64,000 nt of DNA from Listeria cossartiae subsp. cayugensis (GCF_014229095.1 NZ_JAARZC010000002.1:62001-126000); one strand, 5' to 3'. Shown: positions 46,956-57,837, counted from the first letter of the stretch. Translations and numbers: made by a program. The notes: a model not told the origin generated them from the sequence alone.

Positions 46956-48059
46956 ATGAAAAAGAAATTCACGCAGATTTTACTAGCAAGTGTCATCGTA
47001 AGTTCTACATTGTTACCTTTTGTGGATGCAGGGGCAGCAGAAGCGAGCCAAACTGCAGTGAGTCAAGCAGGAATGACTTTATCACAACAGCAATTTATAC
47101 AATCAATCGCAAACGATGCACAAGACTTACAAAAAGACGAAAAAATATTAACGAGCGTTACATTAGCGCAAGCCATTTTAGAATCCAACTGGGGCAAAAG
47201 CGGCTTATCCACTTCAGCTAACAACTTGTTTGGAATTAAAGGTAGCTATGAAGGAAGTTCCGTTTCCATGGGAACACAAGAATTTAGCAACGGCAAGGCA
47301 TACCACACACAAGCCGACTTTAGAAAATATCCAGACAAAAAGGCATCATTAGTCGATCATGCGCAACTTTTTGTTAATGGAGTATCTGGTAATTCAGAAT
47401 TATATTCCGCAGTAATTGGAGAAACCGATTATAAAACAGCAGCCCACGCCATTCAAGATGCAGGTTATGCAACTGACCCAGGTTACGCTGATAAACTCAT
47501 TTCAACTATTGAAACTTATCATTTGGATCGTTATGACCAAATTTACGATACAGTTACTTCAACTGAGAACCAATTAGCCTATGCAGAAATTACGAATCCA
47601 AGTGATGAAATTATTTGGACGAAACCATACAATACAGAAGGTGCAGAAAAAGCAGGCATCACCAGAGATTACCAAAATAAAACACTTCGAATTTCTCAAA
47701 AAGCTATAACAGCAAAAGGAACATGGTATCAACTGCAAGATCAAGGTAAGATAATTGGGTGGATTAACAGTCAATCGGTAACAGTTTTCTACACACCACA
47801 AAATGAAACGAGTGTAACGCTAGATAAATACATCACCGATTCTGACCAAAAAATCTATGCTTACCCAGTAGAAGATAATTCAAAAGTAGTAACAAATTTA
47901 AATGATTATCTAGGAAAAGAATTAGACATAGATCGCCGAGCAGATGTGAAAAATGAATATTGGTACCGTATTAAATCGGATGATGGGAAAGTTATCGGCT
48001 GGTCTAAAGCAGGCGGTTTCGCTGAAAACAACCCTAACAAAACACTAGAAGTAAAATAA
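46956..48059 (+). CDS. Secreted glucosaminidase-type autolysin with GW modules
   Basis: A 367-residue secreted protein: signal peptide (about residues 1-28, cleavage after a DAGAAEA region), a FlgJ/LytF-type glucosaminidase domain (about 45-190, catalytic Glu in TLAQAILESNWGKSGLS, NNLFGIKG) and two GW modules (about 205-285 and 290-365, ending KIIGWINSQSV and VIGWSKAGGF) that bind lipoteichoic acid. It should cut peptidoglycan during growth or separation. The N-terminus is uncertain: AGGAAG is 12 bases from this ATG, while a TTG 24 bases upstream follows GGGGGAA. The orthologue is lmo2203. Confidence 0.86.
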   Translation: MKKKFTQILLASVIVSSTLLPFVDAGAAEASQTAVSQAGMTLSQQQFIQSIANDAQDLQKDEKILTSVTLAQAILESNWGKSGLSTSANNLFGIKGSYEGSSVSMGTQEFSNGKAYHTQADFRKYPDKKASLVDHAQLFVNGVSGNSELYSAVIGETDYKTAAHAIQDAGYATDPGYADKLISTIETYHLDRYDQIYDTVTSTENQLAYAEITNPSDEIIWTKPYNTEGAEKAGITRDYQNKTLRISQKAITAKGTWYQLQDQGKIIGWINSQSVTVFYTPQNETSVTLDKYITDSDQKIYAYPVEDNSKVVTNLNDYLGKELDIDRRADVKNEYWYRIKSDDGKVIGWSKAGGFAENNPNKTLEVK

Positions 48060-48074
48060 AAAATAGCAATCCAA

Positions 48075-48119
48075 TTGCGTAATTGATATTTCTCTGTTAA
48101 AATTAGTACCAGGTCATAA
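48075..48119 (+). promoter_or_regulatory. fabH promoter with FapR operator
   Basis: TTGCGT (48075-48080) and TAAAAT (48098-48103) have 17-base spacing. Immediately downstream, 48103-48119 reads TTAGTACC-A-GGTCATAA: one perfect FapR half-site and one with two changes. Confidence 0.82.
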
Positions 48120-48178
48120 AATATCCAGGAGAAAAAGCATATTTTCATCCTGATGTAGTTTGATATGGAGGAGAACGC

Positions 48179-49117
48179 ATGAACGCAGGAATTTTAGGAG
48201 TAGGTAAATACGTACCTGAAAGAATAGTAACAAACTTTGATTTAGAAAAGATAATGGAAACATCTGACGAGTGGATTCGTACTCGAACTGGTATTGAAGA
48301 AAGAAGAATTGCTCGCGATGATGAATATACGCACGACTTAGCTTATGAAGCAGCAAAAGTAGCAATTGAAAATGCTGGTCTTACTCCAGATGATATTGAT
48401 TTATTTATCGTTGCAACTGTTACGCAAGAAGCAACATTCCCATCCGTTGCGAATATTATCCAAGACCGTCTAGGAGCAAAAAATGCTGCGGGTATGGACG
48501 TGGAAGCTGCTTGTGCCGGCTTTACTTTTGGCGTAGTAACAGCAGCGCAATTCATTAAAACAGGCGCATATAAAAATATCGTCGTTGTTGGTGCGGATAA
48601 ATTATCTAAAATCACTAACTGGGATGATCGCGCAACTGCTGTATTATTCGGTGATGGAGCGGGTGCCGTTGTTATGGGACCAGTTTCTGATGATCATGGT
48701 TTACTTTCATTTGACTTAGGTTCAGATGGTTCTGGTGGAAAATACTTGAACTTAGATGAAAATAAAAAGATTTATATGAATGGACGCGAAGTATTCCGTT
48801 TTGCAGTTCGCCAAATGGGTGAAGCTTCTTTACGTGTACTAGAACGTGCCGGTCTTGAAAAAGAAGAATTAGATTTATTAATTCCTCACCAAGCAAACAT
48901 TCGTATCATGGAAGCTTCTCGTGAACGCTTGAATTTACCTGAAGAAAAACTAATGAAAACTGTTCATAAATACGGAAATACTTCCTCATCTTCTATAGCG
49001 CTTGCACTTGTTGATGCTGTGGAAGAAGGACGAATTAAGGATAACGATAATGTCTTGCTTGTCGGTTTTGGCGGCGGACTAACTTGGGGCGCCCTAATTA
49101 TTCGTTGGGGTAAGTAA
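48179..49117 (+). CDS. fabH: 3-Oxoacyl-ACP synthase III
   Basis: A 312-residue condensing enzyme starting fatty-acid synthesis from acyl-CoA and malonyl-ACP. The triad is Cys112 (AACAGF), His in LIPHQAN (near 237) and Asn in KYGNTSSSS (near 267). In Listeria FabH prefers branched short acyl-CoA primers, giving anteiso fatty acids needed for cold growth. The start follows TGGAGGAG, downstream of a FapR box. A terminator separates it from fabF. Confidence 0.95.
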   Translation: MNAGILGVGKYVPERIVTNFDLEKIMETSDEWIRTRTGIEERRIARDDEYTHDLAYEAAKVAIENAGLTPDDIDLFIVATVTQEATFPSVANIIQDRLGAKNAAGMDVEAACAGFTFGVVTAAQFIKTGAYKNIVVVGADKLSKITNWDDRATAVLFGDGAGAVVMGPVSDDHGLLSFDLGSDGSGGKYLNLDENKKIYMNGREVFRFAVRQMGEASLRVLERAGLEKEELDLLIPHQANIRIMEASRERLNLPEEKLMKTVHKYGNTSSSSIALALVDAVEEGRIKDNDNVLLVGFGGGLTWGALIIRWGK

Positions 49118-49133
49118 GCAACAAATTAAAAAT

Positions 49134-49179
49134 GGAAAGTTGCCCTAACGATTATTTTTGTTAGGACAACTTTCCTTTA
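49134..49179 (+). terminator. Terminator between fabH and fabF
   Basis: GGAAAGTTG-CCCTAAC pairs with GTTAGG-A-CAACTTTCC around a 10-base loop with small internal mismatches, followed by TTTATTT. It may be partial, leaving some read-through into fabF. Confidence 0.75.
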
Positions 49180-49319
49180 TTTATGTTATAATGAAACAGG
49201 CTTTTGGTTTATTTGTTTGTGCACTATTTTTAATTTTAAATAAAGCCTTAACTTTATACTAGCTGCTGTCATTAGACAGAAGTTGTTTTTTATGAATTGC
49301 AAAATAAGGAGATGAGTAA

Positions 49320-50561
49320 ATGGATAAGAGAAGAGTAGTTGTTACTGGTATTGGCGCTGTTACACCAATTGGAAACGATGCGGAAACCTCTTGGGAAAAC
49401 GCAAAAAAAGGTGTTAATGGTGTTGCAGAAATGACAAGACTTAATCCGGATGATTTTCCGGTTAAAATTGCAGCAGAATTAAAAGATTTTGATGTAGAAA
49501 AATATTTAGAGAAAAAAGAAGCTCGTAAAATGGACCGTTTCACACATTACGCAATTGCAAGTGCTGAAATGGCTGTACAAGATTCTGGTTTAGTTATTGA
49601 TGATTCCAATGCAACTCGCGTAGGCGTTTGGATTGGTTCAGGAATCGGCGGAATGGAAACTTTCGAAACACAATATGAAATTTTCTTAAATCGCGGACAT
49701 CGTCGAGTTAGTCCGTTTTTCGTTCCAATGATGATTCCGGATATGGGTTCCGGTCAAGTTTCTATTCGTTTCGGAGCAAAAGGTATTAACTCAACAACTG
49801 TTACAGCGTGTGCAACAGCAACAAACTCTATCGGTGATGCATTTAAAGTTATCGAACGTGGAGATGCTGATGCGATGATTACTGGTGGAGCAGAAGCCCC
49901 GATTACAAAAATGTCGCTTGCTGGTTTCACTGCGAACAAAGCTTTATCATTAAATCCAGATCCAGAAACTGCATGTCGTCCATTTGATAAAGACCGTGAT
50001 GGCTTTATCATTGGTGAAGGTGCTGGGATTGTTATTTTAGAAGAATACGAACACGCAAAAGCTCGTGGTGCGAAAATTTATGCAGAAATCGTTGGCTACG
50101 GTGCAACAGGTGATGCATACCATATTACTGCCCCAGCTCCAAATGGTGAAGGTGCAGCTCGTGCAATGAAAATGGCCATTGATGATGCAGGTCTTACTCC
50201 TGACAAAGTGGATTACATTAATGCGCACGGAACAAGTACGCCTTATAATGACGAGTATGAAACACAAGCGATTAAAACAGTCTTTGGGGATCATGCGAAA
50301 AAATTAGCAATTAGTTCAACTAAATCAATGACTGGACACACTTTAGGTGCATCTGGTGGTATTGAAGCTATTTTTGCATTGTTGAGTATCCGCGATAACA
50401 TTATTGCGCCAACAATTCATTTAGAAAACCAAGATGAAGTTTGTGACTTGGATTATGTTCCAAATGTAGCTCGTGAAACAGAAGTAAATGTAGCACTTTC
50501 TAACTCTTTCGGCTTCGGTGGCCATAACGCTACTTTAGTATTCAAAAGAATAGAAGAATAA
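49320..50561 (+). CDS. fabF: 3-Oxoacyl-ACP synthase II
   Basis: A 413-residue elongating condensing enzyme. The triad is Cys164 ([10 protein letters not shown]), His near 303 (NAHGTSTP) and His near 340 ([10 protein letters not shown]). It elongates acyl-ACP with malonyl-ACP and adapts membrane composition to temperature. The start ATG follows AAGGAGATGAG. It is 202 bases downstream of fabH, past a terminator, unlike the tight fabHA-fabF pair of B. subtilis, so a separate promoter is likely. Confidence 0.95.
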   Translation: MDKRRVVVTGIGAVTPIGNDAETSWENAKKGVNGVAEMTRLNPDDFPVKIAAELKDFDVEKYLEKKEARKMDRFTHYAIASAEMAVQDSGLVIDDSNATRVGVWIGSGIGGMETFETQYEIFLNRGHRRVSPFFVPMMIPDMGSGQVSIRFGAKGINSTTVTACATATNSIGDAFKVIERGDADAMITGGAEAPITKMSLAGFTANKALSLNPDPETACRPFDKDRDGFIIGEGAGIVILEEYEHAKARGAKIYAEIVGYGATGDAYHITAPAPNGEGAARAMKMAIDDAGLTPDKVDYINAHGTSTPYNDEYETQAIKTVFGDHAKKLAISSTKSMTGHTLGASGGIEAIFALLSIRDNIIAPTIHLENQDEVCDLDYVPNVARETEVNVALSNSFGFGGHNATLVFKRIEE

Positions 50562-50571
50562 GCTTATAATC

Positions 50572-50609
50572 AAAAGCCTTACCTCCAATAAAGAGGTAAG
50601 GCTTTTTTT
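50572..50609 (+). terminator. Terminator of fabF
   Basis: AAAAGCCTTACCTC pairs perfectly with GAGGTAAGGCTTTT around CAATAAA, followed by a T-run. Confidence 0.94.
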
Positions 50610-50642
50610 GAGCAGAAAACTAGCTTTATTTATTTGTATTGT

Positions 50643-50657
50643 ATAAAATTAAATTGT
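50643..50657. promoter_or_regulatory. OhrR operator
   Basis: TAAAATTAAATTGTA differs at one position from the B. subtilis OhrR half-operator TACAATTAAATTGTA. It lies 24 bases before the ohrR start. Confidence 0.7.
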
Positions 50658-50680
50658 ACACAACTTAAAAGGAGGAGAAC

Positions 50681-51136
50681 ATGTTGGACACGAACACGCG
50701 CATATTAGAAGAACAGCTGTGTTTTTCTGTTTACAATGCATCCAAACAATTTACGAAACTGTATCGGGAAGCTTTAGAGCCGTTTCAATTAACTTATCCA
50801 CAATACATTGCACTGCTTGTTCTATGGGAAGGTGAGGAACAAACAGTATCAGATCTTGGGAAACGCTTGGCTTTAGATAGTGGAACGTTAACACCTATGT
50901 TAAAACGAATGGAGCATTTAGGATATGTTACACGGAATCGTCATCCGGAAGACGAGCGACGTGTGTATATTCGCCTAACAGAAAAAGCAATAAAAATACA
51001 ACCAGATGTATTAAAAAGCGTGGACAACTGCCTTCAATTACTCGATTTTGCAGAATTAGACTACAGACAATTACTTACAAAAATACAAGCACTAACTAAC
51101 CAATTAGGAGGAATAGAAAATGAAAAAACTGTATGA
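50681..51136 (+). CDS. ohrR: MarR-family organic peroxide sensor OhrR
   Basis: A 151-residue winged-helix repressor. The peroxidatic Cys14 sits in QLCFSVYNASK, matching Cys15 of B. subtilis OhrR, and no second Cys pair is placed as in the 2-Cys class (one further Cys near residue 128, in DNCLQLL). Oxidation releases DNA and derepresses ohrA. Start ATG behind AAGGAGGAG. The gene overlaps ohrA by 17 bases, so regulator and target are co-transcribed and autoregulated. Confidence 0.93.
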   Translation: MLDTNTRILEEQLCFSVYNASKQFTKLYREALEPFQLTYPQYIALLVLWEGEEQTVSDLGKRLALDSGTLTPMLKRMEHLGYVTRNRHPEDERRVYIRLTEKAIKIQPDVLKSVDNCLQLLDFAELDYRQLLTKIQALTNQLGGIENEKTV

Positions 51137-51536
51137 AACAACGGTCATTAATACTGGTGGAAGAAGTGGTGAAGTACATTCGCCAGATAACGTATTTTAC
51201 TTTGATATTTCTGCGCCAACAGAACTTGGTGGAGATGGTGGCGGTGGAACGAACCCAGAACAACTATTTGCTGCTGGATACGGAGCTTGTTTCAACAGTG
51301 CTCTAGAATTAGTTCTTGGCAAAGCTGGAATTGAAGCAAAAAGCACAGTAACAGCGACTGTTAGCTTATATAGCGACCCAGAAGATAATGGCTTTAAAAT
51401 CGGTGTCTTATTAGAAGGAACTATCGAAGGGCAAGATGAAGAAAAAACAGAAGCACTACTTAAAAAAGCGCATGAAGTATGCCCATATTCTAAAGCAACT
51501 CGTGGCAACATTGATGTAGAAATTAAAGTAGGTTAA
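51120..51536 (+). CDS. ohrA: Organic hydroperoxide reductase (Ohr/OsmC family)
   Basis: A 138-residue thiol peroxidase that reduces organic hydroperoxides. The two catalytic Cys are in GYGACFNSALE (near 57) and HEVCPYSKATR (near 121), and the conserved Arg lies at GGRSGEV. The ATG lies inside the 3' end of ohrR behind TTAGGAGGA. A bidirectional terminator follows. Confidence 0.95.
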   Translation: MKKLYETTVINTGGRSGEVHSPDNVFYFDISAPTELGGDGGGGTNPEQLFAAGYGACFNSALELVLGKAGIEAKSTVTATVSLYSDPEDNGFKIGVLLEGTIEGQDEEKTEALLKKAHEVCPYSKATRGNIDVEIKVG

Positions 51537-51547
51537 TCTTTAAATCG

Positions 51548-51590
51548 AAAAAGCCGAGTACTTGAGCTAATCCAAGTACTCGGCTTTTTT
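51548..51590. terminator. Bidirectional terminator, ohrA / trpS
   Basis: AAAAGCCGAGTACTTG pairs perfectly with CAAGTACTCGGCTTTT around an 8-base loop. Confidence 0.94.
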
Positions 51591-51594
51591 ATCG

Positions 51595-52888
<1,294 letters not shown>

Positions 52889-52894
52889 ACATTT

Positions 52895-52924
52895 ATTCTA
52901 GCAGTTTTCAAATCAGCTTGTCAA
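52895..52924 (-). promoter_or_regulatory. Promoter of the trpS T-box transcript
   Basis: On the minus strand TTGACA and TAGAAT are separated by 18 bases. The -35 abuts the stop codon of the DUF3899 gene. Confidence 0.8.
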
Positions 52925-53269
52925 TTACAAAAATATGCACAGGATACTAGATAGCATAACAAGAAGCGAACTAATCAAAATTCCAGCGTATTGAAGGCCA
53001 ACTAGCTCCGATAATAGCATATCCGAGAACTCGCTCTCTTCTTCTCGTTTAATTTTACGAGAGAGGTTTCGAAAGCCGTTATGAACACGGTCTAAAAAGC
53101 CACTTCTCATAATATAAACGAATAACCCTATTAATAATGTAATAAGCGCTACAAGGAAAGAAACATCCACATAATTGCTTAAACTAACATGCTGATTTTT
53201 GCCGAAAAGCAGAATACCAAAAATAATGGCTTCTTGAATAAGTGTATAAATAGTAATTCGTAAAAACAT
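52925..53269 (-). CDS. DUF3899 family membrane protein
   Basis: A 114-residue protein with three membrane helices (about residues 4-22, 35-54 and 92-113) and a basic, charged cytoplasmic loop between helices 2 and 3. This resembles DUF3899; no function is known. GAGGTGAAG precedes the ATG. No terminator separates it from the trpS promoter, so its transcript may run into the T-box leader. Confidence 0.75.
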   Translation of the reverse strand: MFLRITIYTLIQEAIIFGILLFGKNQHVSLSNYVDVSFLVALITLLIGLFVYIMRSGFLDRVHNGFRNLSRKIKREEESEFSDMLLSELVGLQYAGILISSLLVMLSSILCIFL

Positions 53270-53486
53270 TTCTTCACCTCTAATTAAAATTCATAATTCA
53301 CTCTATCACAATTTCCATAGAAAGACTATATGATAGAAGGAAGCTATCATGCAATGTTAGAAATTTGTCCATTTTTGTCCAAAAAAACGCCTTAGTGTCT
53401 TTACAGATTGTTAATAAAAAAATGCCTTTATATCAACGTTTTTCGAATTTATTACAAAATTTAATTAAATTTTTGGTATTTTTATC

Positions 53487-53542
53487 TAGACAACAGCTCA
53501 AAAAAAGTATATAAATATAATAATCCTTTAAAAATTTAAAGG
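53487..53542 (+). promoter_or_regulatory. Distal opp promoter P1 and adjoining 8-2-8 palindrome
   Basis: TAGACA (53487-53492) and TATAAA (53510-53515) have 17-base spacing. A perfect inverted repeat CCTTTAAA-AA-TTTAAAGG (53525-53542) covers the predicted transcription start. The cognate regulator is unknown to me. Confidence 0.5.
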
Positions 53543-53636
53543 GGTTCGATATTTTCACTTATACAAAAAAGATGACTTCTTCCAGTTAAAACTTAATTGG
53601 CAAAGTTCAGCGTAAATTTATCAATTTAAATGGTTA

Positions 53637-53651
53637 TGTTTTCTGAAAACT
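53637..53651. promoter_or_regulatory. CodY-like site, distal
   Basis: TGTTTTCTGAAAACT has three mismatches to the CodY consensus AATTTTCWGAAAATT and contains a perfect 13-base palindrome. Confidence 0.45.
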
Positions 53652-53815
53652 TAATCAAAAGGTTTAGCAAAGTATACATAATTAATTCGATTTATTGCAA
53701 AATAGAGGATTGTGTAACACTCTCTGTTCAGAGTTTTCACGCAATTTCAATTTTGCCTTAATATTTTAATAACTTGTATCTTTCATCCTTGTTTTCATTT
53801 ATCTTGTAAAAATAA

Positions 53816-53873
53816 TTTACAAAGCCAGAAATCTTAGAGTATAATAGGTATCGAAACAATTTTTCAGAAAAAT
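53816..53873 (+). promoter_or_regulatory. Proximal opp promoter with downstream CodY site
   Basis: TTTACA (53816-53821) and TATAAT (53840-53845) have 18-base spacing. ATTTTTCAGAAAAAT at 53859-53873 has two mismatches to the CodY consensus and lies just after the predicted start, where CodY could block elongation. Confidence 0.72.
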
Positions 53874-53893
53874 AAAAAAGGGAGGTCTACTTA

Positions 53894-55570
53894 GTGAAAA
53901 AATCTAAATTATTTCTTACACTTGGATTAACACTATTACTAAGCTTAGTCTTGGTAGCATGCGGAGGCGGATCAGATTCCAAATCCGACAAAAAAGGCTC
54001 AGATTCAGGAAAAGCTTCAGGAGAGCAAGTTCTTAACTTGACAGAAAGCGCACTAATTCCTTCTGCAGACAGCACAAAAGCGGATGACCAAGTTGGTTTA
54101 AACGTTGTAAACCAAACAAACGAAGGTCTATATGCGCTTGACAAAGATGGTATTCCTGCCATTGCCGGTGCTGCTGAAGAGCCAAAAATTAGCGATGACA
54201 AAACAGTTTATACTATCAAACTTCGTGAAGATGCAAAATGGTCTAACGGAGATCCTGTAACTGCAAATGACTATGTTTACTCATGGCGTCGTGCAGTTGA
54301 CCCTAACACTGCTGCAACTTATTCTTACCTATTTGATGCAATCAAAAATGGTACTGATATCGTAGCTGGCAAGAAAAAACCTGAAGAATTAGGAATTAAA
54401 GCAGTAGATGACTATACTTTAGAAATTACTTTAGCTAAACCAACTGCTTACATTAACTCATTATTTGCATTCCCAACTTTCTTCCCACTTAACGAAAAAT
54501 TCGTTACGGAAAAAGGCGAAAAATATGCACAAAATAGTGATAACATGTTATTCAACGGACCTTTCGAGTTGAAAGACTGGACTGGAACAAACAAAAAATG
54601 GACTTATGTAAAAAATGATAGCTACTGGGATAAAGATAAAGTTAAGTTGAAACAAATCAACGTACAAGTTGTTCAAGACTCCGGTACTGGACTTAACTTA
54701 TACAACACTGACAAAGTTGACCGTACAGTATTAAGTGCTGATTACGCGGCTCAAAACAAAAACAATAAAGACTACGTTACAGTGAACGATTCTTCAACAT
54801 TCTACATTAAATTTAACCAAAAACGTGCTGGCAAAGACACAGTATTTGCTAACAAAAACATCCGTAAAGCTATAGCTCTTGCGATTGACAAACAATCGTA
54901 CACTGATACAGTTCTTAAAAACGGATCTAAACCTGCAAACAATCTTGTACCAGAAGGTTTCACTTTTGACCCAGGTAACAAAGAAGATTATACAAAAGAG
55001 TCTGGTAAACATTTAGAATATGATGTAAAAGAAGCACAAAAAGCATGGAAAGCTGGTTTGAAAGAACTTGGAGTTTCCGAAATTACAGTTGAATTCACTA
55101 GTGATGACACTGAAAATGCGAGAAAATCTTCTGAATTCATTCAAGACCAACTACAAAAGAACTTAGACGGTCTTACAGTTAAACTTAAAAACGTACCATT
55201 TAAAGTTCGTTTACAAAATGACCAAAACCAAGATTACGACTTCTCAATGAGCGGCTGGGGTCCTGACTATCAAGATCCATCCACTTTCTTGAACCTATTC
55301 GTAACTGATGGTGCACAAAACAGAATGAGTTATTCTAACAAAGACTATGACAAGATTTTAAATGATGCTTCTGTAACTTATGCAGCTGACGATCAAAAAC
55401 GTTGGGATGAAATGGTTAAAGCAGAAAAAATCCTTCTTACGGATGATGTAGCTATTCAACCACTTTATCAACGTTCTACTGCATACCTACAAAAAGACTA
55501 CATTAAAAACTTGCAAAAAAATCCATTTGGTCCAGATTACACTTACAAAGAAACATACTTGACTAAATAA
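53894..55570 (+). CDS. oppA: Oligopeptide ABC transporter substrate-binding lipoprotein
   Basis: A 558-residue lipoprotein with signal peptide and lipobox LVAC (Cys23), then a Ser/Asp/Lys linker and an SBP-bac-5 peptide-binding domain (RRAVDPNTAATYSYLFDAI, KNDSYWDKDKVKL, MSGWGPDYQDPSTFLNLF). It captures peptides outside the membrane; in L. monocytogenes OppA is needed for peptide use, cold growth and early intracellular survival. The start is GTG behind GGGAGGTC. A strong hairpin separates it from oppB, consistent with higher expression of the receptor. Confidence 0.96.
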   Translation: MKKSKLFLTLGLTLLLSLVLVACGGGSDSKSDKKGSDSGKASGEQVLNLTESALIPSADSTKADDQVGLNVVNQTNEGLYALDKDGIPAIAGAAEEPKISDDKTVYTIKLREDAKWSNGDPVTANDYVYSWRRAVDPNTAATYSYLFDAIKNGTDIVAGKKKPEELGIKAVDDYTLEITLAKPTAYINSLFAFPTFFPLNEKFVTEKGEKYAQNSDNMLFNGPFELKDWTGTNKKWTYVKNDSYWDKDKVKLKQINVQVVQDSGTGLNLYNTDKVDRTVLSADYAAQNKNNKDYVTVNDSSTFYIKFNQKRAGKDTVFANKNIRKAIALAIDKQSYTDTVLKNGSKPANNLVPEGFTFDPGNKEDYTKESGKHLEYDVKEAQKAWKAGLKELGVSEITVEFTSDDTENARKSSEFIQDQLQKNLDGLTVKLKNVPFKVRLQNDQNQDYDFSMSGWGPDYQDPSTFLNLFVTDGAQNRMSYSNKDYDKILNDASVTYAADDQKRWDEMVKAEKILLTDDVAIQPLYQRSTAYLQKDYIKNLQKNPFGPDYTYKETYLTK

Positions 55571-55602
55571 AATATTAGTCTTTAAGAAATGCTTGACGGA
55601 AA

Positions 55603-55635
55603 GAGAGAGTATATTTCGATATGCTCTCTCCTTTT
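55603..55635 (+). terminator. UUCG-capped hairpin between oppA and oppB
   Basis: GAGAGAGTATAT pairs with ATATGCTCTCTC (one wobble) around a TTCG tetraloop, followed by CTTTT. The weak T-run suggests partial termination or a 3'-end stabiliser for oppA mRNA. Confidence 0.75.
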
Positions 55636-55856
55636 GCTGATGATTTTCATGTTTTCATGTGTTATAATTTAAAATTAAAGTATCCTTTTCTAGTTATCTA
55701 GAAACCTAACATTCGAAAAATGAAGTTTTTTTCCTAACTAATTTGCACTAATGCAATAAAAGTTTAGAAATGAAGAAAAAGGCTCACTAAACTTGCGGAT
55801 TTGGTTAGGAATAACTTTTTTAATATATTTATTAAAACTGGGAGGTGTAGAGATAG

Positions 55857-56786
55857 ATGGTTAAATATACGTTAAAAAGAGTATTATATATGCTTATAAC
55901 GTTATTCATCATTGCTTCGGTTACGTTTGTTCTTATGAAATTCTTACCTGGTACGCCTTACCGTAATCAGGAGAAACTATCTGACGAACAAATTCACATG
56001 ATGAATGAAAAATACGGACTAAATGATTCAATTCCAGTCCAATACTTTAATTATATGACAGGTTTGGTAAAAGGGGACTTAGGTGTTTCTTTCCAACTTG
56101 ATAATAGACCAGTGTCTGAGATTTTAGGTGCACTGATTGGTCCATCTGTCCAATTAGCACTCGAGGCAATGGTATTTGGTGTTATATTTGGTATTTTACT
56201 TGGGGTAGTAGCGGCCATGTACCAGAATAAGTGGCCGGATTATACGAGTACATTTATAGCAATATTAGGTAAATCAGTTCCATCTTTCGTATTTGCGACT
56301 GTTTTACAATACTGGCTTGGAGCAAAACTTCAAATTTTACCAGTAGCGGGTTGGGGCACGTTTGCAGATACTATTCTGCCAGCATTCGCACTTGCGATGT
56401 TCCCACTAGCGACAGCAGCTCGTTTCATGAGAACAGAATTAATCGATGTATTTGCATCTGATTACGTTCTACTTGCAAAAGCGAAAGGGAATAGTAGAAC
56501 GGAAGTAGCAGTTAAACATGCGATTCGTAATGCACTTATTCCTTTAATTACAGTTTTAGGACCATTATCGGTTGCACTGATGACTGGTTCCCTTGTTATT
56601 GAAAATATTTACAGTATTCCAGGTATCGGTAGTCAATTCGTTTCTTCTATTCAAATGAACGATTATCCAGTTATCATGGGGACTACATTATTATTTGCTG
56701 CTATGCTTGTATTTGTTATCTTGGTAGTAGATATTCTTTACGGATTGATTGATCCACGAATCCGTGTGTCTGGAGGTAGAAAATAA
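55857..56786 (+). CDS. oppB: Oligopeptide ABC transporter permease OppB
   Basis: A 309-residue membrane protein with six helices and the binding-protein-dependent permease motif (LLAKAKGNSRTEVAVKHAIRNALIP, about residues 201-225) that contacts the ATPases. It lies 286 bases after oppA. The ATG is 9 bases after GGGAGGTG and its stop overlaps the oppC start (TAATG). Confidence 0.95.
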   Translation: MVKYTLKRVLYMLITLFIIASVTFVLMKFLPGTPYRNQEKLSDEQIHMMNEKYGLNDSIPVQYFNYMTGLVKGDLGVSFQLDNRPVSEILGALIGPSVQLALEAMVFGVIFGILLGVVAAMYQNKWPDYTSTFIAILGKSVPSFVFATVLQYWLGAKLQILPVAGWGTFADTILPAFALAMFPLATAARFMRTELIDVFASDYVLLAKAKGNSRTEVAVKHAIRNALIPLITVLGPLSVALMTGSLVIENIYSIPGIGSQFVSSIQMNDYPVIMGTTLLFAAMLVFVILVVDILYGLIDPRIRVSGGRK

Positions 56787-57820
56787 TGGCAGAACATAAA
56801 ATTGCAAAAGAAAGATTCCAGCCAGCACACATTCTAGATGCCGAAGCGGAAAAAATTACTCGTCCAAGTTTGACGTTTATGCAAGATTCTTGGCTTCGTA
56901 TTCGTAAAAATAAAGCTGCTCTAGTTTCACTTATTGTATTAGCACTTGTTATTATCATGGCAATTGTAGGCCCTTATTTGTCACAAAACTTAGGACCAAA
57001 ACATGATATTAATAGACAGATTACTGAAAATGCGAGTCTTCCTCCAAAAGTTCAAGGCTTTGAAAATATGCCTTTCTGGAATGGTCATCAATCCATTGGC
57101 GGAGAAGACGTTGATATTTATAAACAAAATAATATTAAAGAGGGCACTTACTACTGGTTAGGTAGTGATACGCTTGGACGTGACCAATTTGCTCGTATTT
57201 GGGCTGGTACACGTGTATCTCTTATTATTGCTGTTGTTGCAGCACTATGTGATTTAATCATTGGTGTTACTTACGGTTTGATTTCTGGTTATGTTGGAGG
57301 TCGTGTTGATAACTTTATGCAACGTGTGCTAGAAGTTATTGGTGCTATTCCAAACTTAGTTGTCGTTATTTTAATGATGCTAATACTTGATCCAGGGATA
57401 ATTTCTATTATCATAGCGATTGCGATGACGAGTTGGATAACGATGGCCCGGGTAGTCAGGGGACAAGTTTTAAAACTAAAAAATCAAGAATTTGTTATGG
57501 CGTCCACAACTTTAGGGGAATCTACTCCTAAAATTCTTATTAAACATTTAATACCAAATATTTCTGGGATTATTATCATTAACATTATGTTTAGTATTCC
57601 TAGTGCGATTTTCTTTGAAGCCTTTTTAAGCTTTATTGGACTTGGTCTTCCAGCGCCAGCAGCGTCTCTTGGTGTCTTGGTAAATGATGGATATAAAACA
57701 TTACAAGTATTACCGTATATGATTCTTTATCCATGTATTGTACTTTGTATCATCATGATTGCATTTAACTTAATTGCAGATGGTTTGCGCGATGCCTTTG
57801 ATCCTAAAATGCGCGATTAA
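56786..57820 (+). CDS. oppC: Oligopeptide ABC transporter permease OppC
   Basis: A 344-residue permease with an N-terminal OppC_N segment and helix (about residues 48-68), an extracytoplasmic loop of about 65 residues, then five helices. The EAA-type loop is VVRGQVLKLKNQEFVMASTTLGESTPKILIKHLIPN. It forms the membrane channel with OppB. The start overlaps the oppB stop by one base. Confidence 0.95.
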   Translation: MAEHKIAKERFQPAHILDAEAEKITRPSLTFMQDSWLRIRKNKAALVSLIVLALVIIMAIVGPYLSQNLGPKHDINRQITENASLPPKVQGFENMPFWNGHQSIGGEDVDIYKQNNIKEGTYYWLGSDTLGRDQFARIWAGTRVSLIIAVVAALCDLIIGVTYGLISGYVGGRVDNFMQRVLEVIGAIPNLVVVILMMLILDPGIISIIIAIAMTSWITMARVVRGQVLKLKNQEFVMASTTLGESTPKILIKHLIPNISGIIIINIMFSIPSAIFFEAFLSFIGLGLPAPAASLGVLVNDGYKTLQVLPYMILYPCIVLCIIMIAFNLIADGLRDAFDPKMRD

Positions 57821-57837
57821 AAGAGAGGTGAGGAAAA

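Larger units (their letters stand above)
53270..53893 (+). other. 624-base control region of the opp operon
   Basis: An AT-rich non-coding region without a plausible gene. It holds two candidate promoters, one long palindrome and two CodY-like sites, listed separately. The upstream end also carries the divergent DUF3899 promoter region. Confidence 0.6.
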
